Source: Nocardiopsis metallicus (GTDB lineage: Bacteria; Actinomycetota; Actinomycetes; Streptosporangiales; Streptosporangiaceae). From it: 64,000 nucleotides of DNA. Positions 45,215-53,483 of the stretch are shown here, piece by piece (position 1 is the first letter of the stretch; every line of letters begins with the position of its first letter). Below the pieces are notes generated by a model. That model saw only the letters and a list, made by a program, of their open reading frames with translations, searched no databases and had not been told where the DNA came from. A program made the position numbers and the translations under genes. Location of the stretch: the NCBI RefSeq assembly GCF_014201115.1, contig NZ_JACHDO010000001.1, forward strand, positions 1,736,001 through 1,800,000, written 5' to 3'.

Positions 45215-45605
45215 TCCCCTCAGGAGGATTTGATGGAAGGAAGAGGGGACCGGTCCGGCCGGGACGTATCCGAGGCTGGCCTGCGCCTCGGTCACCAACA
45301 GCTTCTCCGGTGGTATCGAGGCAGCCGCCACCAGCTGCGAGTACACCGTGCTCTACGTGGACGAGGCCAACGGCACCTTCACCGGCCTGGAGCTGGTGAC
45401 CGGAACCCTGGACGGGCGTGCGGGCACCTTCGTGCTGGCCGAACGGGGCTCCTTCACCGCGGACGGGACGGTGCACGGCCATATCGAGGTCGTCGAGGGC
45501 ACCGGCACCGGCGACCTGGCCGGGCTGCGCGGCACGGGAAGCTTCGTCTATCGCAACGGGCAGAGGGCCTTCCCCTACAACTTGGACTTCGAGCTGGGCT
45601 GACCC

Positions 45606-45640
45606 GTCTGAGTCCCGCACAACGGGCGCGGGGCTCAGAC
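45606..45640. terminator. Convergent hairpin terminator
   Basis: A 13-bp stem with one G-T pair (45606-45618 with 45628-45640) lies directly after the DUF3224 stop and overlaps the stop codon of the opposite gene at 45635. It fits a terminator serving both. Confidence 0.75.
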
Positions 45641-46037
45641 AGTCGGGTCCTGGCGGCGCACACGGGCGTGAACACGTCGGATCCGCTCCAGGCGCCGGGC
45701 GTTGGCCCCGTCCTCCCCCCTCGGCCCGCACCCGCGCCTTGAGCTTCCACAGCACGTCCTGGGCCAGGGTCGCGTCAGGCCATTTGGACCAGACGTGGCG
45801 TTCGGTGGGCCTGCGGCCCTCGACCCGCTCCTGGGCCCGCGCACACGAGTCCGGGTCGGCCACGCCTCGCAGCGTGGCCAGCGCCTCGGTGGCCCGGCGC
45901 CGTGGCACCCGCACCTGGCGGCGCTTGTTGCGCCCGATGTTCTTGCGGGAGCTCTTGTCGTTCTCGCCGTAGTTGTTGCGGCGATCCTTCTTGTAACTGA
46001 GGAGTTTCTTCTCCTGGGGCGAACGTCGGCGCGGCAT
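45635..46037 (-). CDS. Small basic conserved protein, frame probably shifted in a G run
   Basis: The gene starts at 46037 (MPRRRSPQEKKLLSYKKDRR) and continues with NNYGENDKSSRKNIGRNKRR and a WSKWPDATL segment, a pattern of a small conserved protein in actinomycetes of unknown role. In the given sequence this frame does not stop but runs into the IS605 element. If one base is removed from the six-C run at 45715-45720, the frame continues as ANARRLERIRRVHARV and ends at the stop at 45635, next to a terminator. So it is either a true frameshift or a sequencing error. It is very rich in Arg and Lys and may bind nucleic acid. Confidence 0.65.
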
Positions 46038-46157
46038 ACTTCTCCTCGACACGAAAATCCCTGGCCCGGGTGACAGGCAGAACAGTAGATTGTTGAGCCT
46101 TGGCGCACCACGGGTTTTCCTGGTGCCGCAGGCTTTGCGAGGAAAAGGACACCGGGT

Positions 46158-46995
46158 ATGGTCGTCGGCGCCGAGGGGCGGGAACAGGACCAGCCGCTCA
46201 GCGGCGGCATGATGAACACCGTCTTGCGCCGCGGCGACCGGGTCGTGCGCACCGCCCCGCCCCATGCCCCCGCCCCATGCCCCCGCCCTGCAGGAGTACC
46301 TGAGCGCCCTGACCGCGAGCGGGTTCGAGGGGGCTCCCCGGCCGCTGGCCCTGCACGAGGACGGCACCGAGGAGCTCACCTTCGTTGAGGGGGACGTGGC
46401 CGTCCCGCCCTTCCCCGCCTGGGCCACGGAGGATGGGGTGGTGAGCGCCTCCGCACGTCTGCTGCGCCGCTACCACGACGCCGCAGCGCACCTCTCCTTC
46501 GACAGCGGTGCGGACTGGCCCACCGCCCTGAGCGACCCCGAGGGCGGCACGCTGCTGTGCCACAACGATCCCTGTCTGGAGAACCTGGTCTTCCGTGACG
46601 GTGAGGGCCACGCCCTGATCGACTTCGACCTGGCCGCCCCGGGCCGCCCGGTGTGGGACCTGGCCGCGCTGGCCTTCTACGTGGCACCCACCCTGCCCCC
46701 GGAGGTGCTCGCCGAGTCAGAGTTCGCCGGGGCGAACGTTGTGCACCGGCTGAGCCTGCTCGCCGAGGGCTACGGCATGTCCGCCGAGGACCGCCGGGCG
46801 TTGCCGGAGGCCATCGAGCAGTACAACGAGGTCTCACGCGCCTTCGTCAAGGGCATGCTCGAGCAGGGCAACCCGCTCTTCGTCGAGATCGTGGAGCAGG
46901 CGGGCGGCTGGTCCGCGTGGGAACGCGTCAAGGACCGCCGCAGCGCCTGGCTGGAAGAGCAGCGCCCCGCCTTCCTCAAGGCCTTGGCCGCCTGA
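46158..46995 (+). pseudogene. Phosphotransferase (APH fold) broken by 13-bp tandem duplication
   Basis: The N-terminal part begins at ATG 46158 (MVVGAEGREQDQPLSGGMMN, then TVLRRGDRVVRTAPPHAPA). The C-terminal part is in another frame (LQEYLSALTASGFEGAPRP onward) with Brenner motif CHNDPCLENL and DFDLAAPGRPVWDL. The shift is exactly explained by a 13-bp tandem duplication, CCCCATGCCCCCG at 46260-46272 repeated at 46273-46285. Removing one copy joins the frames into one 274-residue protein. The C-terminal part alone could be translated from ATG 46264, but would lack the nucleotide-binding N-terminal region. The enzyme was probably a small-molecule kinase. Confidence 0.9.
46260..46285 (+). repeat. 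13-bp tandem duplication
   Basis: Two adjacent copies of CCCCATGCCCCCG (46260-46272 and 46273-46285) inside the phosphotransferase gene. The copy number sets the reading frame, so loss of one copy by slipped-strand pairing would restore the gene. Confidence 0.9.
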
Positions 46996-47059
46996 CTCCC
47001 ACCGCTCTCCCCGCTGCACGGCGCCCGTCACGGGCCGGTCCCCCGACCGCACCGAACGC

Positions 47060-48172
47060 TCAGCGCTTCCCGGGTCGTGCCACGGCGTAGCCGTACTGCT
47101 CGGGCCAGGAAGGGCTGTCCCCGAGTTCGGCGCGAGCGCGGTGGGGCCAGTAGGGCTCGCGCAGCAGCTGGCGGCCGAGCATGGTGGCGTCGGCCCGTCC
47201 TGTGGCCACGATCTCCTCGGCCTGGTCGGGTTCGAGGATGAGTCCCACGGCTGCGGTGGGGATGCCTGCCTCGGCGCGCACGCGTTCGGCGAAGGGCACC
47301 TGGTAGCCGGGCTCGGCGGGGATACGGGCGTCGTGGGTCATGCCGCCGGTGGAGACGTCGAGCAGGTCCACGCCCCGGGCAGCGAGTTCCTTGGCCAGCT
47401 GAACGGTGTCCTCGACCGTCCAGCCCCGGCGTGTGTCCTCGGGGTCCTCGCTGAGCCAGTCGGTGGCCGAGGTACGAAAGAGCACCGGCAGGTGTTCGGG
47501 CCACACCTCTCGTACGGCCTCCACGATCTCCAGGGCCAGGCGCACGCGGCCCTGGAGGTCACCGCCGTAGGCATCGGTGCGGTGGTTGGCCACTGGGGAG
47601 AGGAAGGAGTTGATCAGGTAGCCGTGGGCGCCGTGGACCTCGGCGACCTGGAACCCGGCGGCCAGGGCGCGTTCGGCGCAGGCGGCGAAGTCGCCCACCA
47701 GCTGGGCGATCTCCTCCCGGGTGAGTTCGTGTGGGGTGGGCAGCCCTGCGAAGGGTTCGGCGCTGGCGGAGACCGTGGTCCAGCCGCCTTCACCGGCGCC
47801 CAGTCCGCGGCCTCCGAGCCAGGGCTTGTCGGTGGCGGCCTTGCGTCCGGCGTGGGCGAGTTGGATGGCCGGGACCGAGCCGTGGGCGCGGATGGCGGCG
47901 GTCACGCGGGCGAAGGCGGCCTGCTGGGTGTCGTTCCACAGGCCCAGGTCCCAGGGGCTGATGCGGCCGTCGGGGCGCACCCCGGTGGCCTCGGCCATGA
48001 CCAGTCCGGCGCCGCCCGCGGCACGGGAGGCCAGGTGGGTCAGGTGGAAGTCCGTGGGCGCTCCGATGTCCGGGCCCTGTTCGGGTGCGGAGTACATGCA
48101 CATCGGAGCCATCCAGACGCGGTTGGGGATCTCCAGTGACCGCAGCTTCAGCGGGGTGAACAGGGTGCTCAC
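47060..48172 (-). CDS. NADH:flavin oxidoreductase, old yellow enzyme family
   Basis: A 370-residue OYE-type flavoprotein (FMN-bound TIM barrel). FMN and substrate motifs are visible: RVWMAPMCMYSA at the start, HAGRKA in the middle (usual for NamA/YqjM-type), and the active-site stretch HGAHGYLINSFLSPVANHRTDAYGG with its His-x-x-His pair. It reduces activated C=C bonds with NAD(P)H. The GTG at 48172 follows AAGGA and is preferred over ATG 48190. It is divergent from an ArsR-family gene, with repeated CGTAC elements between, so it is likely an inducible enone/quinone detoxifying enzyme. Confidence 0.92.
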   Translation of the reverse strand: MSTLFTPLKLRSLEIPNRVWMAPMCMYSAPEQGPDIGAPTDFHLTHLASRAAGGAGLVMAEATGVRPDGRISPWDLGLWNDTQQAAFARVTAAIRAHGSVPAIQLAHAGRKAATDKPWLGGRGLGAGEGGWTTVSASAEPFAGLPTPHELTREEIAQLVGDFAACAERALAAGFQVAEVHGAHGYLINSFLSPVANHRTDAYGGDLQGRVRLALEIVEAVREVWPEHLPVLFRTSATDWLSEDPEDTRRGWTVEDTVQLAKELAARGVDLLDVSTGGMTHDARIPAEPGYQVPFAERVRAEAGIPTAAVGLILEPDQAEEIVATGRADATMLGRQLLREPYWPHRARAELGDSPSWPEQYGYAVARPGKR

Positions 48173-48234
48173 AGTCGGCGTCCTTCGCATAGCGGGTCGG
48201 GCACGTGGGCTGGCCGGGATGCCAACCACCGCTT

Positions 48235-48286
48235 GTACGGTACATGTCGTACTACGATGGTTGTCAAACTATGGCGCCTCTCGTAC
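48235..48286. promoter_or_regulatory. CGTAC-type repeats between OYE and ArsR genes
   Basis: GTACG (48235-48239) and CGTAC (48248-48252) form an inverted repeat with ACATGT near the centre, and a further CGTAC is at 48282-48286. They lie between the divergent genes and are the likely ArsR-type operator. Confidence 0.45.
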
Positions 48287-48321
48287 ATTGTCGAAAAGCC
48301 CGCGCCTACGGAGGTCACCGC

Positions 48322-48684
48322 ATGTCCAGCAGCGCACGCACCACCCAGGGTCGACAACTGGAGCACCCCGAGTCCGACCAGATCCAGCTGGAGACGGTGC
48401 TGAGCGCGCTCGCTGATCCGATCCGGCTGCGCATCGTGCACGAGCTCTCCCTGGGCCACGACGACATGGCCTGCATCGCCTTCGACCTCCCGGTGAGCAA
48501 GTCCACCTCGACCCACCACTTCCGGGTGCTGCGCGAGGCCGGGGTCATCCGCCAGTACTACGAGGGGACCTCCCGCATGAGCCGACTGCGCGAGGAGGAG
48601 CTACAAGAGCGCTTCCCCGGCCTGCTCCCCGCCGTGGTGAACGCCCAGAGCGCACACCAAGACCAGGATCCGGCCGACAGCTGA
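48322..48684 (+). CDS. ArsR family transcriptional regulator
   Basis: A 120-residue winged-helix protein of the ArsR/SmtB type. The sequence LETVLSALADPIRLRIVHELSLGHDDMACIAFDLPVSKSTSTHHFRVLREAGVIRQYYEG is the complete helix-turn-helix and wing. No CxC metal site is present in the recognition helix, so the sensor is probably not of the arsenic/zinc type; many OYE-linked ArsR proteins sense quinones or thiols, and the single Cys in DDMACIAF could serve this. GGAGG precedes the ATG. It is divergent from the OYE gene and probably represses it. Confidence 0.93.
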   Translation: MSSSARTTQGRQLEHPESDQIQLETVLSALADPIRLRIVHELSLGHDDMACIAFDLPVSKSTSTHHFRVLREAGVIRQYYEGTSRMSRLREEELQERFPGLLPAVVNAQSAHQDQDPADS

Positions 48685-48710
48685 AGGCCGACCGCCCCGA
48701 AGCTGCGCCC

Positions 48711-49271
48711 CTAACCCCGGCGGGTGATGGCCACCAGGTAGCGGCAGGACTCCTCGGTCGGATTGCGGTACTCGCAGGGCGCGGGCGCGCCGATCTGGAG
48801 GCAGTCCCCCCGCTCCAGGACGTACTCGACCGATCCCTCACGGAAGGCGAGCGTGCCCTGAAGCACCCAGATCTGGTGGCGGGTGAAGGTGTAGGCCTCC
48901 AGCGGGTAGGCCACCCGGGCGCCCGGCGGGAGCTCGACCTCGACCAACTCGAGGGCGCCACCGGCGGTGGGTGAGACCGCGCGCCTGCGGTAACCGGTCT
49001 CGGGATCGGTCCACACGGGCTGCTGCTCCAGCCGGGCCAGACGGCGATCGCCCTGCTCGGCCTGGGCGATGAGCTCGGACAGGGTGATGCCCAGGGCGCC
49101 GGACAGGCGCCCCAGCAGGGAGGCGGTGGGCTGGGCGTCGCCGTTCTCGATCCGGCTGATCATGGCGCGCGAGACCCCGGAGAGCTCGGCCAGGGCTGCA
49201 CCGCTCAGCCCGCGGTCACGGCGTAGAGCCTGCAGGGTCACGGCGAGGGAGGGTCCCAATTGGTCACTCAT
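48711..49271 (-). CDS. XRE family regulator with cupin domain
   Basis: A 186-residue regulator with the same design as the one at 9136. The N-terminal helix-turn-helix is LQALRRDRGLSGAALAELSGVSRAMISRIENGDAQPT, followed by a small cupin barrel (VYPLEAYTF-type region with IWVLQGTLAFREGSVEY and LERGDCLQIGAP). It probably controls the divergent GNAT gene only 40 bases away, and itself. The short intergenic region holds two opposed -10 boxes, TATGGT for this gene and TACTAT for the GNAT. Confidence 0.9.
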   Translation of the reverse strand: MSDQLGPSLAVTLQALRRDRGLSGAALAELSGVSRAMISRIENGDAQPTASLLGRLSGALGITLSELIAQAEQGDRRLARLEQQPVWTDPETGYRRRAVSPTAGGALELVEVELPPGARVAYPLEAYTFTRHQIWVLQGTLAFREGSVEYVLERGDCLQIGAPAPCEYRNPTEESCRYLVAITRRG

Positions 49272-49277
49272 GCGTTC

Positions 49278-49304
49278 ACCATAGTGGACACAGTCGCTTA
49301 CTAT
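49278..49304. promoter_or_regulatory. Divergent leaderless promoters
   Basis: On the minus strand TATGGT (49278-49283) lies 6 nt before the XRE-cupin start. On the plus strand TACTAT (49299-49304) lies 7 nt before the GNAT start. Only 40 bases separate the two genes, so binding of the regulator would affect both. Confidence 0.5.
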
Positions 49305-49311
49305 CTTCAAC

Positions 49312-49830
49312 ATGAGTTCCCTGCTGCCCCACGCACGCATCCGTGACGCCACGGCCGCCGACGCCGCGGCGTGCGCCCAGATCTACGCGCCCTACGTCAC
49401 CGACACCTCCATCACCTTCGAGCTGACCCCGCCCTCGGACCAGCAGATGGCCGAACGCATCACCACGGCCCAGCTCCAGCACGCGTGGATCGTCATGGAG
49501 GACGAACAGGGGGTGCTCGGCTACGCCTACGGGGGGACCTTCCGTGCCCGAGCCGCCTACCAGTGGACCTGCGAGGTCAGCGTCTACCTCAGGCAGGTAG
49601 GGCACCGCCGGGGCGCGGGGCGAGCCCTGTACTCCGAACTGCTGCCGCGCCTGGCCGCACGCGGCATGCGCACCGCCATCGCCTGTATGACCCTGCCCAA
49701 CGACGCCAGCCTGGGCCTGCACCGGGCCATGGGCTTCGAGGACGTGGGCCTCATGCGCCGGGTAGGACACAAACACGGGGCCTGGCACGACGTGGCCTGG
49801 GCCCAGCTGGACCTGACCCCCGAACCCTGA
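49312..49830 (+). CDS. GNAT acetyltransferase of the PAT (phosphinothricin-type) group
   Basis: A 172-residue GNAT enzyme. It has IRDATAADAAACAQIYAPYVTDTSITFEL, the acetyl-CoA block VGHRRGAGRALYSELL, and IACMTLPNDASLGLHRAMGFEDVGLMRRVGHKHGAWHDVAW, which matches the phosphinothricin/methionine-sulfone N-acetyltransferase group closely. The real substrate may be an amino-acid analogue or something else. TACTAT lies 7 nt before the ATG. An EamA-type exporter gene follows, and an XRE-cupin regulator precedes it in divergent direction, which looks like a small modify-and-export unit. Confidence 0.92.
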   Translation: MSSLLPHARIRDATAADAAACAQIYAPYVTDTSITFELTPPSDQQMAERITTAQLQHAWIVMEDEQGVLGYAYGGTFRARAAYQWTCEVSVYLRQVGHRRGAGRALYSELLPRLAARGMRTAIACMTLPNDASLGLHRAMGFEDVGLMRRVGHKHGAWHDVAWAQLDLTPEP

Positions 49831-49956
49831 TCCCGGGTTCCCGCCCTACCTCCCCCGCAGGCCCGCCATATGCCCACAGCTCGCCTGGTCCTTGAAGCCG
49901 ACGGGCTTGTCCTCGGTGGAATCCCCTCACCTCATCCCCCCCTTGGAGTGCCGTTC

Positions 49957-50937
49957 GTGTCCGCCCCCACCGCGCGCCACCGCCCCTCCGGGCTGGTCTT
50001 CGCGCTCGCCTCCGCCCTGGCCTTCGGCGGTTCGGGAGTCTTCGCCCGCCCCCTGCTGGACGCGGGGATGGACTCCCTGCACGTGACCTGGCTGCGCCTG
50101 GCCGGGGCCGCCCTGATCCTGCTGCCCGTGGCCGCGCGGCACTGGCGCGTCGCCCAGCGAAAACCCCTGCTGGTCCTGGCCTACGGGGTGTTCCCCATGG
50201 CCGGTGTCCAAGCCCTGTACTTCGCCGCCATCGCCCGTATCCCGGTGGGGATCGCGCTGCTGCTGGAGTTCCTCGGCCCGGTGCTGGTCCTGCTGTGGGT
50301 GCGGGTGGTGCGCCGCAACCAGGTCTCCCCCGCCGCCGTGGTGGGCGTGGTCCTGGCCGTGGCCGGGCTCGGCCTGCTGCTGGAGGTCTGGGCGGGGATG
50401 CGCCTGGACGCGATCGGGGTCGGCCTGGCCCTGGGCGCGGCCGCCGCCCAGGCCGCCTTCTTCCTGCTCGGTGACGCCATGGGCGAGGACACCGACCCCT
50501 TGGCGGTGATCGCTTTCGGCGCGCTGATCGCCACCGCCCTGCTGGGGGTGCTCGCCCAGCCCTGGACACTGCCCTGGGGACTGCTCGCGGACCCGCTTCC
50601 CCTGGGTGCCCTCGCCCTGCCCGGCTGGATGATCGCGCTGTGGCTGGGCCTGGTGTGCACCGCCATCGCCTACTTCACCGGGGTCTCGGCGATCAAGAAG
50701 CTCTCCCCGCAGGTCGCGGGAGGTGTGGCCTACCTGGAGGTGGTCACCGCGATCGTGCTGGCCTGGGTGCTGCTCGGCGAAGCGCTCACCCCCGTGCAGG
50801 TCCTCGGCGCCGCGGTGATCGTGACCGGAGCCTTCATCGCCCAGACCGCCGTGCCGAGAACCCCAGAAACCGCGGTGCTCCCCGCCACCGAACAACCCGC
50901 CCCGAACGGGAACCAACCGGCTCTGGAACGGAGTTGA
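49957..50937 (+). CDS. EamA family (DMT) transporter
   Basis: A 326-residue membrane protein with about ten hydrophobic segments, made of two EamA halves (LVFALASALAFGGSGVFARPLL and VGLALGAAAAQAAFFLLGDA at their starts). It belongs to the drug/metabolite transporter superfamily; relatives export amino acids or related compounds. GTG at 49957 follows GGAG; an upstream frame from 49870 is possible but less likely. It lies directly after the PAT-like acetyltransferase, so it may export the same class of compound. Confidence 0.9.
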   Translation: MSAPTARHRPSGLVFALASALAFGGSGVFARPLLDAGMDSLHVTWLRLAGAALILLPVAARHWRVAQRKPLLVLAYGVFPMAGVQALYFAAIARIPVGIALLLEFLGPVLVLLWVRVVRRNQVSPAAVVGVVLAVAGLGLLLEVWAGMRLDAIGVGLALGAAAAQAAFFLLGDAMGEDTDPLAVIAFGALIATALLGVLAQPWTLPWGLLADPLPLGALALPGWMIALWLGLVCTAIAYFTGVSAIKKLSPQVAGGVAYLEVVTAIVLAWVLLGEALTPVQVLGAAVIVTGAFIAQTAVPRTPETAVLPATEQPAPNGNQPALERS

Positions 50938-50965
50938 GCTCCCCCGCCCCTTCTATCCAGGGCAC

Positions 50966-51739
50966 TCACTCCAGGGGTAGGCCCTCGAAGTCACCGAAGG
51001 GACCCGCCGTGAACGTCACGGTGTCCACCTCCAGCGGCGGGGCCGGAAAGTGCAGCTGGACCCGGTCGGTCGTACCCGACTCACCCCGGTAGGGATAGCC
51101 GAACGGCTCCATGTGGCGGGTGGCGTCCCCCTCGGGCCCGATCCGCAGCGACCGGTACACGTCCGCGCTGCCCGGGTCCTGGATCCCGAACCACCCGAAC
51201 CGGCCGCCATGGACCCGTCCTGCCCGAAGTTCGCGCCGTAAAGGTGGTTGACGGTACCCGGGCCGTTGCCGGTCAGGTCGAACTCGGCGGCCACGAACGC
51301 GCCGTCACGGCGCGGGGAGAACAGCGCGAAGCCGTAGGAGCCCTCCGCGGTGAAGATCCCCTGGGTGCCGGGGGTGGTCAGACTGGTCCGGCGGGTTCCG
51401 GCTGGCAGGGGCGGAAAGCGCGCCTCGATCTCGTAGTCCGCGCCGACCAGCGTGAAGGCGGAGAGCTGCGAGCCCACGAATTCCGTGTCGCTGCAGGCCG
51501 GGGGGGTAGGGGCGCTGGCCCACCGGGGCGATGATCCACAGCCCCGGTGGGCTGGTGGTGTGCGCGCCCAGTACGCCGCCGCCCAAAGCGTTGACGGCGC
51601 TGACGGACTCCCCCTCCTGCCCCGGGGAAACCGGAACAGGGGTGGAGACCGGTCGGGGGGCATCAGGAGCCTTCCACAGTGCACAAGTGCAACACTGCGT
51701 TGGATACCGCCAACCCACCCATGCTTCTTCTGGGATCAA
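50966..51739 (-). pseudogene. Decayed gene with at least two frameshifts, function unknown
   Basis: Protein-like sequence runs through three frames on the minus strand: a first part ending near 51500 (VSPGQEGESVSAVNALGGG and LWIIAPVGQRPYPPG), a middle part from about 51500 to 51215 (DTEFVGSQLSAFTLVGADYE and FAAEFDLTGNG-like), and a last part ending at 50966 (YRSLRIGPEGDATRHMEPFG). The first shift is at a seven-G run (51500-51506); the second is near 51207. I do not recognise the family. The start is unclear. The pattern shows a real gene that has been lost or several sequencing errors. Confidence 0.6.
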
Positions 51740-51768
51740 CGTTTTTTAGAATGCCCCAAAAGCCCAGA

Positions 51769-52698
51769 TCAGCGCCGCCCGGGAACCGAAATCCGGTCCA
51801 GGTCAGCGGCCAACACCACCGGACCGTCGAACTCCGCACCGGCCTGGGACACGAAGTTCGGCTCCTCGGACTCCTCATAGCGTTCGGACAGGTGGGTCAG
51901 CACCAACAGGCGCACCCCCGCCCGCGCGGCGATCCGCCCGGCCTGGCGCGCGGTCAGATGCCCGTACCCACGAGCCAGGTGCTCCTCCGAATCCAGGTAG
52001 GTCGACTCGATGACCAGCATGTCCGCCCCCTGGGCCAGTTCCACCGCCTGCTCGCACTCACCGGTGTCCATGACGAAGGCGAACACCTGACCGGGCCGGG
52101 GAACCGCGCAGTGGGCCAACTCCACCACACGCCCGTCCGCCAGTTCCACCGACCCCTCGCGCTGGAGCCGGGAGACGTCCGGGCCGCGCACCCCGAATTC
52201 CCGCAGTCGCTCGGGCAGCATCCGCCACCCGTCCGGTTCCTTGAGCCGGTACCCGTAGGCGGGCACCGAGTGGCGCAGCGGCAGCGCCGTGACCGTGAAG
52301 GGTTCGTCCTCCCCCACCGGGCAGCCGCCCGACCCGCCCACGGGCTGGGGCACGATCACGCCGGTGTCGCGAAAGGACGTGGCGTGGCGCAGACGGCGCC
52401 AGTACTGCTCACCGGCCCCGGGATAGGCCACCCGCACCGGGTGCGGCACCTGGTCGCGGGCGATGCGCTGGATGGTGCCGGGCAACCCCAGGCTGTGGTC
52501 GCCGTGGAAGTGCGTCACACAGATCCGGGTGATGTCGCTGGCGGCCAGCCCGGCCAGGCGCATCTGGCGCTGGGTGCCCTCGCCCGGGTCGAACAGCACA
52601 CCCTGGCCGCCCCAACGCAGGAAGTAGCCGTTGTGGTTGCGCCGCCGGGTGGGCACGGCGCTGGAGGTCCCCAGGACCACGAGTTCGCGTACGGACAT
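51769..52698 (-). CDS. rnz: Ribonuclease Z (tRNA 3' endonuclease)
   Basis: A 309-residue MBL-fold nuclease that removes the 3' trailer of tRNA precursors. The zinc-binding motif [13 protein letters not shown] is intact, and the other metal ligands fit [18 protein letters not shown] and LTHLSERY. The N-terminus [24 protein letters not shown] is typical of RNase Z. GACAAT lies 7 nt before the ATG at 52698. It is probably an essential housekeeping gene. Confidence 0.93.
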   Translation of the reverse strand: MSVRELVVLGTSSAVPTRRRNHNGYFLRWGGQGVLFDPGEGTQRQMRLAGLAASDITRICVTHFHGDHSLGLPGTIQRIARDQVPHPVRVAYPGAGEQYWRRLRHATSFRDTGVIVPQPVGGSGGCPVGEDEPFTVTALPLRHSVPAYGYRLKEPDGWRMLPERLREFGVRGPDVSRLQREGSVELADGRVVELAHCAVPRPGQVFAFVMDTGECEQAVELAQGADMLVIESTYLDSEEHLARGYGHLTARQAGRIAARAGVRLLVLTHLSERYEESEEPNFVSQAGAEFDGPVVLAADLDRISVPGRR

Positions 52699-53479
52699 GG
52701 TGCGCATTGTCCCACCGCTGGACCGGAGCGCCCGCGCTCCCCCAAACGTGCGCCCAGCGGCCCCGGAGGCACATTCAGCGAGCGCGGACCCTGTTCACGC
52801 GGCCGCCGCGGTCACACCCGACCGCATCCGAGAGGGGCAGCGGGGCGTGCGGCGGTTCAGCGCACGCCCGTGGCCCGGGCCCGGATCACCGCCGCGCGGG
52901 GCCCGTCGGTGAAGGGCTCACCGTGACCGGGCAACAGCACCGTCTCCTTGGGCAGGTCGACCAACCGCTCCAACGACTCCAAGGCCTGGGCGCTGTCATG
53001 CGTGGACATCCGGCTCACCACCCGCGGCCCCGAACAGCCGACGCTGGGGTCCTCGGTGACCAGGGCGTCACCGGTGAACACCACCCCCCGGTCCGCGAAG
53101 GACACCAGCACACTGCCCGGGGTGTGCCCCGGCGCGGACAGCACCCTGGGCCGTCCCGGAACCTCCGCCAACACCTCGTCGTCACCGAAGACCGAGTACT
53201 CGCACACCCGGTCCGAGCTGAACGCCCCTGCATGACCCAACTGCATCAGCGACCGGGTCGAGGAGGGGTAGCGCGCCAGGTAGGACAGCAACCGACGCTC
53301 GGGAGGGGCGTGGACCACCGAGCTGGTCGGACCGTCCTGGAGGATGGGCGCGTCCGCCTCGTGCACCCACACCCGGGCCCCGCCCTTGTCCCGGGCGCGC
53401 TCGGCCAGCCCGGTGTGGTCGGGGTGGGCGTGGGTGAGTACCACCGCGCGCAGCCGTCCCCCCACCCAGGCGACCGCGT

Positions 53480-53483
53480 CTAG
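53480..53483. repeat. 4-bp target duplication CTAG, left copy
   Basis: CTAG directly outside the left end of the element; the second copy is at 55064-55067. A YTAR duplication of 4 bp is characteristic of IS701-type elements. Confidence 0.75.

Larger units (their letters stand above)
43396..45233 (-). mobile_element. IS200/IS605-family element (tnpA + tnpB), 1838 bp
   Basis: The element carries a Y1 transposase gene followed by tnpB, both on the minus strand and overlapping by 4 bases. Its right end (low coordinates) has a perfect hairpin 43404-43423; its left end has a hairpin 45195-45214. There are no terminal inverted repeats and no target duplication, as is normal for this family. Boundaries are set by the in-frame rejoining of the DUF3224 gene. 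The ambiguity at the junction is at most two bases (TG on both sides). Confidence 0.9.
43357..45602 (+). pseudogene. DUF3224 gene split by IS200/IS605 insertion
   Basis: The gene starts at ATG 43357 with AAGGAG upstream and gives MSAQLTGNITYQG before the element. The rest continues at 45234 (WKEEGTGPAGTYPRLACASV, then NSFSGGIEAAATSCEYTVLYVDE and GSFVYRNGQRAFPYNLDFELG) to the stop at 45602. Removing 43396-45233 joins both in frame into a 135-residue DUF3224 protein of normal length. Without removal only a 13-residue peptide is made. DUF3224 proteins are small beta-barrel (allene-oxide-cyclase-like) proteins of unknown role. It was probably controlled by the adjacent WYL-type regulator. Confidence 0.9.

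Noticed and set aside
44985..46427. A 480-codon minus-strand frame running through the DUF3224 gene
   Set aside because: Only the part from 46037 has coding features, and it appears to need a one-base correction at 45715-45720; the rest is antisense.
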